DNA from: Rhizoclosmatium globosum
Taxonomy: Eukaryota > Chytridiomycota > Chytridiomycetes > Chytridiales > Chytriomycetaceae
Direction: 5' to 3'
Length of the DNA stretch: 64,000 nt
Assembly (NCBI GenBank): GCA_002104985.1
Contig: MCGO01000003.1
Coordinates: forward strand, 1-64,000
Below the pieces are notes generated by a model that was not told where the DNA came from, searched no databases, and saw only the letters and a program-made list of their open reading frames with translations. Below are positions 34,931 to 45,237 of the stretch, piece by piece. Within the stretch, counting starts at the first letter, position 1. Each line of letters opens with the position of its first letter. The translations under genes and the position numbers were made by a program.

Positions 34931-36002
34931 ATGGTCAAGATCACCTCCAGCGACAACCAAGAATTCAACATCAGCAAGGAGATTGCCAACCAATCTGTCC
35001 TCATCAAGAACATGTTGGAGGTGTGTAACCAATCGATGAAACCCAGGCCCCTTCAAGCACAACGCAGACACCCTCCGCTGCGCAATCAAACCCACACCCA
35101 CTCAAACACCGCAACTAACCACCACCCACCTAGGACGTTGGCGAGGCCGACGACCAGCCAATCCCTCTTCCAAACGTGTCCGGCGCCATCCTCCAAAAGG
35201 GTAATAGTCCCCCGCACCCTCTCCTCCCTCCCGCCTTCCACCTAACCACCCATCTAGTGATCGAGTACGCCACCATGCACAAAGACGACCTCCAGCCGCC
35301 CCAGAAGAAGAGACAAAGCCAAAGTCGTCCGAGGACATTGAAGAGCGTGACAAGGAATTCATGAACGTGGACCAGGGAACGCTTTTTGAAATCATCTTGG
35401 CTGCAAACTACCTTGACATGAAGAACTTGTTGGATTTGGGTGAGTTTCTTACAACGCTGTTTTTGGTTTGGAGGGGGCGTTGGCGGAGGGAGGGAGGGAG
35501 GGTGATGAAGGGAGTTTTGGGAAGTGCGGCGTGGGTCAGTAAGGGGTGGGAAAATGGCGTCACATCAGTCCCCTCCTGTCATAAGCTTCAGACTATACGT
35601 TTCAAGCCAAATATGCGTTTCTTAGCTGCGGAAGTGATTATGTCGAATGGGGAACAGTTGGGTTTTGAAGTTCAAACACAGACTGTAATCCACTCCTGCC
35701 CATGAGATCTGGACTATTGAATAAGACGTATTCCATCTATTCGCTGCAATCCTCATCCTATGTAACATCCCGACAACAACAATCTAACATTAATTTAAAT
35801 AGGATGCAAGACTGTCGCCAACATGATCAAGGGAAAGAGCGTTGAGGAGATCCGCAAGACTTTCAACATTGTTAACGATTTCACTCCAGAGGAGGAGGAG
35901 CAGATCCGTAAGGAGAACGAGTGGTAAATTTCTGTGCTTTGAGTGAAATACCATGAGTACGCTTGCTCACTGGCAAATTTCTACAGGTGCGAGGACCGTT
36001 AA
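34931..36002 (+). CDS. SKP1: SKP1, copy A (SCF ubiquitin ligase adaptor)
   Basis: Exons 34931-35020, 35134-35200, 35258-35439, 35803 to about 35925, and about 35988-36002 encode [19 protein letters not shown]..., [60 protein letters not shown] and a final ENEWCEDR. These are the BTB-like core and F-box-binding helices of SKP1. The last intron splits the Trp codon (TG|G) of WCEDR, an intron absent from copy B. Intron 3 is 363 bp, far longer than usual here. The frame breaks at the CCCC run 35298-35302; adding one C gives [17 protein letters not shown], which matches copy B, so an assembly deletion is likely. Role: bridge between cullin-1 and F-box proteins. Confidence 0.9.
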
Positions 36003-36228
36003 TTCAAGTGTATTCCCTGAGTGTAATTTTGCTGCCTTTGTTACCATGATGTTCATCTTTTGATTTATTCGTGTGCTTATTGCTTGAAAAATGAAGATAA
36101 TGAGTGAACGAACAGAATATTTTACTATTTAAGGCAACTTATCTTTTTGGAGGAAGGCGTGTCACATTTTGGAGTTTTGGGATGTGACTTGGAGCACACA
36201 AATTGGCCCAAACAACAATCACTCCAAA

Positions 36229-38329
36229 ATGTCCACCACCGCCGCCATCGACGCTCCTGAAACTGCGTATGCGGCTGTAAGCGAGGCTGTCTCATCCGCA
36301 GCCACATCAACCGAGGCCAAGCTGGATCAGTACATTGCCTCAGCAACGCCAAAGCCAGTCACTGCCACTGCCACTGCGGAACAAGTGGCTGAAGCTGCGC
36401 CATCGGGTACATTCACTTTCCCCGTCTTCCCTCCCTCTCTTGCCATTCCATTCGTACCCTCCTTTCCCTCCTTCCAGCCACCCGATTCCACAACAAATTA
36501 CTAACCGTCACATCCGCACACTTAAAGCTCCTTACGCTGCCGTCCTCTCCGCCGTTCAACACATCCAAGAAGAGAAACAAGACGCAAAAGAGAAACTCTC
36601 CCACCTCATTGAAGAGAAAGCCGCCAAAGTCGAAACACAAGTAAAGCTCTCTGCCGTTCTCAGCGATGTTGCACACTTGAAGGAGGAAAAGGAGGAAGGA
36701 AAGGAGAAGCTCGCTCAATTGTTGGAGGAGAAGGCTGCACGTGTGGAAGCACAGGCGAAACTTGCCGCTGTCTTGAACGATGTGGAGCATTTGGGCGAGG
36801 AGAAGGAAGAGGGAAAGGAAAAGCTTGCCAACCTGTTCGAAGCCAAGGCCGCTAAAGTCGAGGCTCAATCTAAACTCGCTGCCGTCCTGCACGATGTGGA
36901 ACACTTGAAAGAGGAGAAGGAGGAAGGCAAAGAGAAGCTTGCTCACTCTTTGAGCCAAAGCAGCTCAAGTCGAATCCGCGCATAAATTGGATTCCGTCTT
37001 GGACGATATCAAGCAAGGCGAAGCTGCACACGTTCTCACTCACCATGTGAACCCCACGTGTCTCACGCCCCTATCGTTGAAGAAACCCAAACCTATGGAA
37101 CCAAGGAAATCACAGCCGACGAAACAACAGTAAAGCACAACCTCGCCGCCGTCCTGCACGACGTGGAACACTTGAAAGAGGAAAATGAGGAAGGAAAGGA
37201 AAAGCTTGAACACTTGTTTGCCGAAAAAGCTGCGAAAGTCGAGTCTGCGCATAAACTGGATTCCGTCTTGGACGACATCAAGCACGGTGAAGCCACCCAC
37301 GTTCTCACTCACCATGTTGAACCCCACGTGTCTCACGCACCTATTGTCGATGAAGTTCCAGTCGAGGCTGCTAAAGACGTTGAACCAGAAGTCGTGAAGC
37401 ACAACCTCGCTGCAGTCTTGAACGACGTGCAACAGTTGAAGGAAGAAAAGGAGGAAGGAAAAGAAAAGATTGCCCACCTCTTTGAAGAGAAAGCTGCCCG
37501 TGTTGAAGCACAAGCGAAACTCGCTGCCGTCTTGCACGAAGTTGAACACCTGGGTGAAGAAAAGGAAGAGGGCAAGGAAAAGCTCGCCAATCTGTTCGAA
37601 GCCAAAGCCGCGAAAGTCGAAGCTCAATCTAAACTTGCTGCAGTGCTTCATGATGTGGAACACTTGAAGGAGGAGAAAGAGGAAGGAAAAGAGAAGCTTG
37701 CACACTTGTTTGAGGAGAAGGCTGCTAAATTGGATGCGACACACAAGCTTGACTCTGTGTTGAATGACATTGAGCATGTGAATGCTGCGCAAGTGCTTTC
37801 TCACCACGTTGAGCCACATGTTTCTCACGCGCCTGTTGTGGATGAGGAGGCTGCTCCTGTTGCTCAATATGATGCCGTTCCAGCGCAGGTTGAGGCGCCA
37901 GCACAAGTTGAGGAGACTACCTACGCTGCTGTTAAGGAGACTGTTGCTGTTGAACAGGTTTCTGTTGCTACTGCTGCTACGGTTGTTGAGGAAAAGATTG
38001 TGGAAGTTGTGACTGAGACCACCCAGGTTACTGAATCAATTACAACTACTACTACCAGTGCTGTCACTGAAACTGCGGCTACTGAAACTACAGCCACCAC
38101 TGAAACTGTTGAAGCAACTGCCACTGCCACCACAGCTGAAAGTGAGGGAATCACTACAGTAATTATCAAGACAGCCAACCAAGGATTGAGCTCATTGTAC
38201 CGATTTGTGCGCAAGTCATTCTACAAGGACCCAGCGTCACCAGTTGTAGGAGATGCTCCACCTGTTCCAGCTCCAGCCAGTGGCGAGACTGAAGCATCCG
38301 CTCCAACACCAGCAGCCACCTCTGCTTAA
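36229..38329 (+). CDS. Coiled-coil protein with eight 38-residue Lys/Glu repeats
   Basis: The start MSTTAAIDAPETAYAAV at 36229 is followed by an intron at about 36406-36527. Then come eight repeats of the type KLAAVLHDVEHLKEEKEEGK plus EKLAHLFEEKAAKVEAQ. Some units are followed by HKLDSVLDDIKHGEATHVL and a THHVEPHVSHAPIV linker. The C terminus is Thr/Val/Glu-rich (VTETTQVTESITTTTT) and ends with a SLYRFVRKSFYKDP segment and a Pro/Ala tail. Heptad-like spacing suggests long amphipathic helices. The frame is lost near 36945 and 37047; restoring two bases and one base respectively recovers the repeat consensus. No signal peptide or membrane span. The T/V/E-rich segment resembles the giant gene. 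Family unknown; cytoskeletal, membrane-surface or desiccation-type roles are guesses. Confidence 0.75.
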
Positions 38330-38531
38330 TCAACCAACTTAGTTGTTCATTCTCCCATTTCTCGTACGTACACTCTTTTCTTCTTTTGTCTCAACTACCA
38401 TGATCCATTATCATTACAATAAAAACAAGCCAGAGTATTTGATTATATTTCTGTTTGTGATGGGAAAGGGTGGGAGACACTGCCGGCATTTTTCGTTTCA
38501 GATCTCCATTGATTGATTGGGAAAGTAGTGA

Positions 38532-40786
38532 ATGCAAGCACTGACAGTCCTTCTTTCCCTTGCACTTGCGGCACCAAGGCTCGTGTCCGGACAAGGACAA
38601 GGCGGGGCAGCGACGGTGACGGGGACACTCGGAGCAGCAACGACAACGACACAGAACGGACTCGGTGATTCAACAACAACGACAACAACGACACTCGTCA
38701 ACAACGGCAACTCGAACTCGACGGGCCTGACTCGAACGACCTCGGCAACGGCATCGCGAACGGCAACAACGACAATTTCAGCGACAACGACGGCGGCTTC
38801 GAACGGCGGCGATGGTGTCCAGTGCGTGTTCCTCAAGGGCTCGCAGCACTGTCCCTCGTACGCTGCTTATGCAATCGATGCAAACTCGCTGGTCCTCAAG
38901 CAGGAAGCCCAGGGGCAGACCGGTGTTGCTGCGTTCGATATCATGGTGAGTGTTTGTTTGTTTGTTTGTTTAGAAGGTGGTGGTGGTTTGGTGGTGGTGG
39001 TCGGTGACTCATACCCAAAACCAAAACAGATTGAGAACTGGGCTTCAGCGGGACCTCGTTCAATCTTCTCTCAGGCAACTTGCTCAATCTGGGATCCTTC
39101 TCAAGTGCGCTATGCAGACCAGTTCTTTTGCGACTACTTTGTCTACGACCCATTTGTTTACGGCGATCCAACTACCCCAAACGCAATCAAAGACTGTAAC
39201 CTCTTTCTGACGGGAAACTCTATCGAATCCACTTCCCCCTCCTTCAACTCCCGTCTCTACCCTCGCATCTCAAACGCTACCTGTTCAGCCTTTTACGAGT
39301 CAATGTTTGATTACATTTCGGACTGTGATGGGTCTACCGTCTCTGGAAGACAGTCGGTCAAGGATACGGTTTCTAATGCGTGTCTTGTGGCGGTTCAAGC
39401 TGTTCAGGCTGGAAGTCCTGCTATTGATATGCTCAAAGACACTTCTTCTGAGGCTCTCAATTGTGGTGCGTCGTCTAGCCTACTTGCGTAGTGAAATCAA
39501 AAGCGAGAGTGTGTGTGCGTGCAAAGTGAGAGCTCGAGAGTGTAGCTCGATGCCTTCAGGCGAAAGCTGTTGAAATTTGTGAACGCAGCGAACAGTCTTC
39601 TCGTGAAGTGATTTATGCGTAGCGAAGTCACGAGCTCGATGCATTCAGGCGAAGCTATTTCATTAGTGAGCGTAGCGAACATGCCCTGTGCAGCACTTCG
39701 AGTTGAACTCGATGCCGTCAGGCGAATCTGTTAAACTCAGTGAGCACAGCGAAAATGCTTTTTGTGAAGCAAATGTGCGTTGCGAGAGTTCGAGGGTCGA
39801 TGCTTTCAGGCACACTTAAATATAGAGTGGCGCAGTCTAAAAACTGCCATGGAGTACAACTATCAACAAAGAGTACTGACTTGGATTGATATAGGATTCG
39901 GAATGTTCCAAGGAAACGTGACAAGAACTCTTCAAGAGGCATACAACTACTGTCTTAGCACAGGCCATCCACCTACAGACCCATGCTGTACAGCAGATCC
40001 AACTCTTGCGAATGCGCTCAACAAGGGAATTATTCCAGGAGCCATACAAGACGTTTACAATTGCCAGCTTTCCCTCTCAGGTGGCGCCTACCTAACTTGC
40101 GGCCAAGTCATTGGTGCTTCAAGTGGTTTCATCATGGGTTGTCTCTCGCTCTTCATCGTATGGTGGGGTGTGAAGCAACAAGACCAAGATGCAATGCGCA
40201 ACACAGCCTCTTACCAAGACAACCCTTCCAAAAATGGTTCCGCAATTCTCCCTTCTCCACCTCCTCCAAACAATCTGCCGCCGACGACGCCGCCCTCGCC
40301 GCATACCACAACTCCCAACAGCAGCAATACCAAAAAGACCGGCGTGAGTTCCGTCGCTTTGACGATACCCCTACTACTCCACAAGACCCTGTTAACGGCG
40401 AGTTTACAGAGTACCAATTCGTCAACTCCCAACGACGCAGCCACTCTGCACGACGACCTTCCGCCGGTGGAGTCCCTGGTGACAACACGTACCGGTCAAT
40501 GGCGCGAGACGGCCGGTCCAACTCGCGCAGTCCGATTCGCGGGGTGGATCCCTTTGCGGAGATGATGGGCGGTAACCCGGCGCAATCGCCACCTCCATCC
40601 GATTCGATTCCAACATATCGAGCCATGTTTGAGTTTTACGGGACTCGGGGGACGATGGAGATGGATGTTGTGAAGGCTGGGGATCGGTTGATTTTGTTGG
40701 AGGTGAGAGGAGGTGGAGTTGCTGTTGCCAGGAATTTGGATACTGGACGACAGGGACTGGTTCCACTGAATATTTTGGCTCGTTGA
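38532..40786 (+). CDS. Secretory-pathway single-pass membrane protein with Cys-rich ectodomain and cytosolic SH3 domain
   Basis: MQALTVLLSLALAAPRLVSG is a signal peptide. A Thr/Ser-rich stalk follows, then a Cys-rich region (VQCVFLKGSQHCPSY, SQATCSIWDP, FFCDYFVYDP, NATCSAFYESM, and after a long intron YNYCLSTG, DPCCTADP, YNCQL). Next is a hydrophobic span (ASSGFIMGCLSLFIVWWG), a Ser/Pro/Gln-rich tail and a C-terminal SH3 domain (YRAMFEFYGT, KAGDRLILLE, GLVPLNIL). Introns: about 38944-39029 and 39466-39825. A missing C near 40223-40226 splits the frame before FQKWFRNSPFSTSSKQS. Fungal proteins of this design (Sho1/Fus1-like logic) link wall or surface sensing to SH3 partners; the function here is inferred. 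The product is otherwise unassigned. Confidence 0.75.
39546..39820. repeat. Four tandem copies of a 73-89 bp unit inside an intron
   Basis: Units begin ctcgatgcnttcaggcga at 39546, 39635 and 39708, with a partial one at about 39797. They share gtgagcgNagcgaac-like cores (39596-area, 39666, 39740). All lie in the 360-bp intron of the SH3 gene, whereas most introns here are 45-70 bp. Confidence 0.7.
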
Positions 40787-41023
40787 TAGAGGAAGGAGAT
40801 TTCGAATTCTTAAAAAAGGAAGCCGTGTTCATTTTGTATCTCTGTTTTGTAATCCTTATTCTTTGCCACAACAAAATTACTAGTATAATTTTGCTTTTTG
40901 GTGTTAGAGTGGTGTTAGAGTTGAGTTTGTGTTGGTTCATAGTTGTTCACGAGTCAATGTTCAACAGAGAACAATGAGGACGCTTCTTTCTGAACGCACG
41001 CAGTCGAGTTATCATTTATTCTC

Positions 41024-41422
41024 ATCAAGATAGCTTCTTTTCGAGCAAGTCCCAACGGTTTCCGTACAAGTCTTGCCAACTACAACCCAACCGTACACTT
41101 CATTTCGCGGCTCCTCTGTAAAAACCACTCCGTTCGCTTTCATGCTATTATAAGTTTTCCAAAAGTCTTCAGCATAGAGAAAGAGCCAGACCCGGCCACC
41201 TCCTTGATTGCCAACCATATTCAGTTGTTGCGGGCCATCAGCCTTTGCAAACAGGAGACCTCCAGACGGAGAAGTCGCTGACGGATTGATAACCACCCAT
41301 CGCTTAGTAGGTGACAGAGTCTCATCCTGCTTCAAATGAAACCCAACTTTCTTGGTGTAGAAGTCGATGGCCTCGTCGTAGTCTTGGACGATTAGAGACA
41401 CCAGTCCAAGTGCTGCGCTCAT
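41024..41422 (-). CDS. VOC / glyoxalase-fold protein
   Basis: The start MSAALGLVSLIVQDYDEAID at 41422 and FYTKKVGFHL, RWVVINPS, GRVWLFLYAEDFWKTY and EEPRNEVYGW are typical of small VOC-superfamily proteins (glyoxalase I, fosfomycin-resistance or dioxygenase-like fold). Near 41080 the frame slips; with one base restored the end becomes VVWQDLYGNRWDLLEKKLS with stop at 41024, the conserved VOC C terminus. Without the correction a non-homologous tail ends at 41012. No intron. The substrate cannot be read from sequence. The gene is divergent from GNAT copy 2 across about 220 bp. Confidence 0.8.
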
Positions 41423-41642
41423 TGTTTTATACTCAGATAATGCACAAAGAAAAGCATCTGGAATTAATAATTTCGGCCAGAAAAATGAATGAGTTTTGAG
41501 TAAAGAAATTTTGGGGGCACCTTCCACAGCCGCCACAGCCGAACACGCATTTGTAAGAATAACAAATCGATAAGACAAAAGGCCACGCCACCTCAAGAGA
41601 TACCTGAAACAAAAAACACAGAACCAAAAAACCAAGTTGCAT

Positions 41643-42302
41643 ATGACAAAGTCCACAGTGACAACAGCTTGGCGTTGGAAGCCTCGCAGTCAACTCCTCA
41701 ACCGCGTCCACATCTGGCAACCACACTCAAAACCCCCAACCCAAATCGTCAACAACACGCTCACAGATTACAAAGAAGCAGCCTCATTCCATTTCCTCAG
41801 TCAAGAGCAGATAAACTCGCACCCACTGCTTACCGATGGCACAGTATCCCTCATCATCAAATCAAAAAAGGATCTCTTAGCTTGGACACCTGAGACCAAA
41901 TTCCTCCCTAAATACAAATTCACAATCGTAAGCGCATCCGACCACTCCATCGAATTCGGCGAACTTGCGCTTCGAATCGGGAACGATCCTTGGGTGTTTT
42001 AGAATGGCCATATCGGGTACGGTGTGCGCGAACATTCACGGGGTCATCATTATGCTACGCATGCGAGTAACCTTGCAATCCAGTTTGCAAGAGCCGTGCA
42101 CAACCTCAACACGATCTATATCACGTGCGACCCAACAAACCCAGCTTCACACAAGACACTGCAAGGGATTGGGTTTGACGGGCGATATATGGGTACACAC
42201 GATATTCCTGAGCAGGCTCCTTTGTACAGGACTGGGATGAGAAATGTGATTGTTTATCGATATGGCCCAGCATGTGAACTCTTGGAACCGCCTCATAAAT
42301 AA
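41643..42302 (+). pseudogene. GNAT-family N-acetyltransferase copy 2 with in-frame TAG
   Basis: MTKSTVTTAWRWKPRSQLLN starts at 41643 and runs through YKFTIVSASDHSIEFGELAL to DPWVF. A TAG codon at 42000-42002 sits where copy 1 has TGG (Trp). The same frame continues NGHIGYGVREHSRGHHYATH, ITCDPTNPASHKTLQGIGF and stops at 42302. The family motifs (R-G-H-H-Y-A-T, N-P-A-S-x-K-T-L) are intact after the stop. It is otherwise a full-length single-exon gene. It may be a recent nonsense mutation, a sequence error or a readthrough codon. Substrate unknown. Confidence 0.65.
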
Positions 42303-42387
42303 AAAACTGCATCATTAAAAATTTGAATACGACTATGAATCCATCCTCATTACGAGAAATAAGTGTGGTGCAAATCTCCTGAAAAAG

Positions 42388-45001
42388 ATGATCTTCATTC
42401 TGTTTCTCACCCTGCTCACGCAACTCGTTCAAGCCTTATCCATTATAAGAGGCGGTGGCTCTTCTTTACCTGCTGATTTGTTGACAGAGGCGCTTTTTGA
42501 ATTTGGTCAACTTTATGGTTAGCAATGAGTTTCGTAATGATGAGAATCTTCAATTGGTTAACTTTTCCTGCAGCCGATATCCAAACTGCCCCTTACGATC
42601 TTTCTAGTTCGCCCACTGGCCAACTAGATGTAGCTTCAGGGAAGCTGGACTTTTCTTTCAGCTCGTCTGCTATTCAGACAGCACTTCTCACGAACGGAAC
42701 AAACCAACTCGTGGCTCTTCCCAGTCTTGTAGGCGCGGTGGTCTTTGTGTACAACTTGCCTGGAGTCCCCGTTCTTAAACTTTCTCAAAAAGTGTTGCCA
42801 AGAATCTTTGATGGGACGATTGGGACCTGGGATCACCCACTTCTGGTTTCTGACAATCCAACTCTCGTAAACAATTCTGCGAAAATTCGAATTATTCAAC
42901 AAGATCCTACCACATCTACTTATTCTCTTCTAAATAAATTCATGAAAGTGCTCGACACAGCTACAAAGTTTCCTAATACGCCATTCAGTAACCCGGCTCA
43001 AATTAAATTGGTTTCCCCTATAACTTTACACACCCAACAAGATGCTGCTGTTGTTGTTGGTGCTGTGGAAAATACTCTTGCATACTTGAATCCTCATGAT
43101 GGCCTCAACGCAGTTAACAAGAATGATTCTGAAGCTAATATAGCGTACATTCAGCATGCTGATGGGAGTTACGTCCTTTGGTCTGAAGATGCTGTCAAGG
43201 TTGCAGTATCAGGCCTTACTCAGCAAAAGATTTCCTCTTTGAATGTTTACAACGACACTCTCACATTATACAACAGTCCTGCAAAGGGGGCATACCCATT
43301 TTCAGTTGTGTCAAATCTTGTCATTAAACCAGCGAATATTTCATCTGACTATGTTACAACCGTGGCTACTCTTAAGTTCCTGTGGTGGTTGATTCAAACG
43401 CCATCATACACTGCCAAATACCAGTTTTCATCCATTTCAAACACTTCACTCGGAATAATGACCTTAAATCGCTTGAAATCTGTCAGTTTTGATGGAGTCA
43501 ATCCAATATACGGACAATCTGTGTGCGACATTGATTCTGATGGGACATATAAAACCCCTTGTCAGCACGGATACTGCAAAGACCCTTTACCATTTCAAGA
43601 CGCACGAGCTACTTGTATCTGTGACATAGGTTATTTCAATGTGAAAAACAAAGACTGCAGTGAACCCATCGGTTTCATAAACCCTGTCTCCTACTCGTAT
43701 ATAGAGATAGTTTTGTTTTTTGTTGGAATTGCTGTTGTTCTATGGACAACCTTACAAGTCTACTTGAAACGCGAGGAACCTGATTTGAAGGCGATGAGTC
43801 CTCCATGCTGCTTTTACATACTCGCAGGATGTTTTATTGGCGAATTTGCTATCGTAATTGATGCACTTTCTGTCACACAAGGCACATGTTATGCCAAATT
43901 CGCCATTCCTGCTCTTGCTTTTGGTATGGTGTTCAGGTATGTTCGATTCGAAACTCTAAACATGACTTACCGTATTCTAGTATGATTTTTTTCAAGTCCT
44001 TCAGAATCTTCCTCATTTTCGGTTACTCCAAAGTTGCACGCTCAGGTCTTTTGAGGGACACTGTCATGATGTTGGCCTCTTCAATCATAGCCTTCATTGA
44101 TTTGATTGTTGCCTTGATGGTCATAAAGAATGGGAACGTTTCGCCTTCGATAGTTACCTTCACCGACTCTTACGACTCATACTTTGACTGTCTGAGCCCG
44201 ATTGGTCAGGAAGATCGTGCTAATTCAGTCTTCAATGGCCTTCTTGCTTTAAATGGAATCATTCTGTTTCTGTGCATTATGATTGCGTTCCAAACAAGAA
44301 AAGCTGCACACAAGTTCAACGAATCGAAACAAGTTGGTGCTGTCATCATCATGGGTGCAGTTCTCATAGGACTAGATTTGGCCATTGATTACGGGATACC
44401 AGTTACGTCATTATCACTATTTAATGTTAGACGTATATTCACGGCAATCGTTATCTTTATTCTTTGTACCGTCACTCCCATAATTTTATTTGCTACTGCC
44501 TTGGGACTTGGCGGAACTCCTACAAAAGAGGGAATGAGTCACGGATACTCTAGTCAAACACAATCTGGTGACCACGACAAAACAGATGGACTTACAAAAG
44601 CATACATATTTCACGCTGGATTGAAAGTGAACAGACCCACTTCCTTGTGGAAATCTGCGATCCTCGTCATTATGCCCGACCTTGACATGCTCATTATCCT
44701 GTCAGAAGGAAATAACGGAACTCATAGTTTCTCAAAAGTCTTTCTTAAGGTTCAAGAAAAGACAACGCACGCTGCAAAGTCGAAGCAGGAGGAATATCTT
44801 GAAATGACTTTGGGAGACAAGTCGAATTTCATTCTTGAACTCTCAAACAAAGCAAAAATGGAAGAAATTCGAAACTTGAGACTCACTACGGCGGCAGCAA
44901 AGAAAGCGGGTAATGCGGGTACTGCTGGTACTGAGAGCACCAATTTGACAGCATCGTCAGTTTGTCGTACTGATGTTCGAGCTTCTGTGAAGAGAAATTA
45001 A
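42388..45001 (+). CDS. Class C GPCR with PstS-like periplasmic-binding-protein ectodomain, copy 1
   Basis: Exons 42388-42517, 42574-43936 and 43981-45001. A signal peptide (MIFILFLTLLTQLVQA) leads into SIIRGGGSSLPADLL, a phosphate-binding PstS-type N-terminal motif, then IFDGTIGTWDHPLL and QQDAAVVVGAV, also PstS-like. A Cys cluster (CDIDSDGTYKTPC, GYCKDPL, CICDIGYFNVKNKDC) resembles an EGF-like linker. Seven hydrophobic spans follow, with LKREEPDLKAMSPPCC, SFRIFLIFGYSK and LILSEGN-type loops typical of GABA-B-like class C receptors. The cytosolic tail is about 150 residues with a helical KAKMEEIRNLRL stretch. Phosphate or another anion is a candidate ligand by homology only. It is in tandem with copy 2. 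Confidence 0.88.
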
Positions 45002-45237
45002 TTCAATAGTATTTTCATTTGAAAGTTACATTTTAGCTATTTCATAAATCCTTTTTTTCCACAACAATATGACCATTATGAATGCACATTTCCTCAGTCT
45101 CCAACACTTCTTTTGCTTTGAAGTCCATAAAATACAACAAAGAGCAAAGAATTGAAAGCCCATGCCGTCAACAATTTCAGTCACAGCATTGTTTTTAAAA
45201 GTGTAAATCTCAAACAAAGTAAGAGAATCATACAGAA
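45002..45237. other. Spacer between the two GPCR genes
   Basis: 236 bp holding the 3' end of copy 1 and the promoter of copy 2. No gene seen. Confidence 0.5.

Noticed and set aside
42000..42002. RIP-like mutation (CpA to TpA) as cause of the TAG codon
   Set aside because: The change fits the context, but one site is no evidence, and neighbouring duplicates show no excess of such transitions by eye.
41911..42002. A 90-bp GTAAGC...TTTTAG intron in GNAT copy 2 that would remove the stop
   Set aside because: It would delete the conserved VSASDHSIEFGELAL segment that is kept in copy 1.
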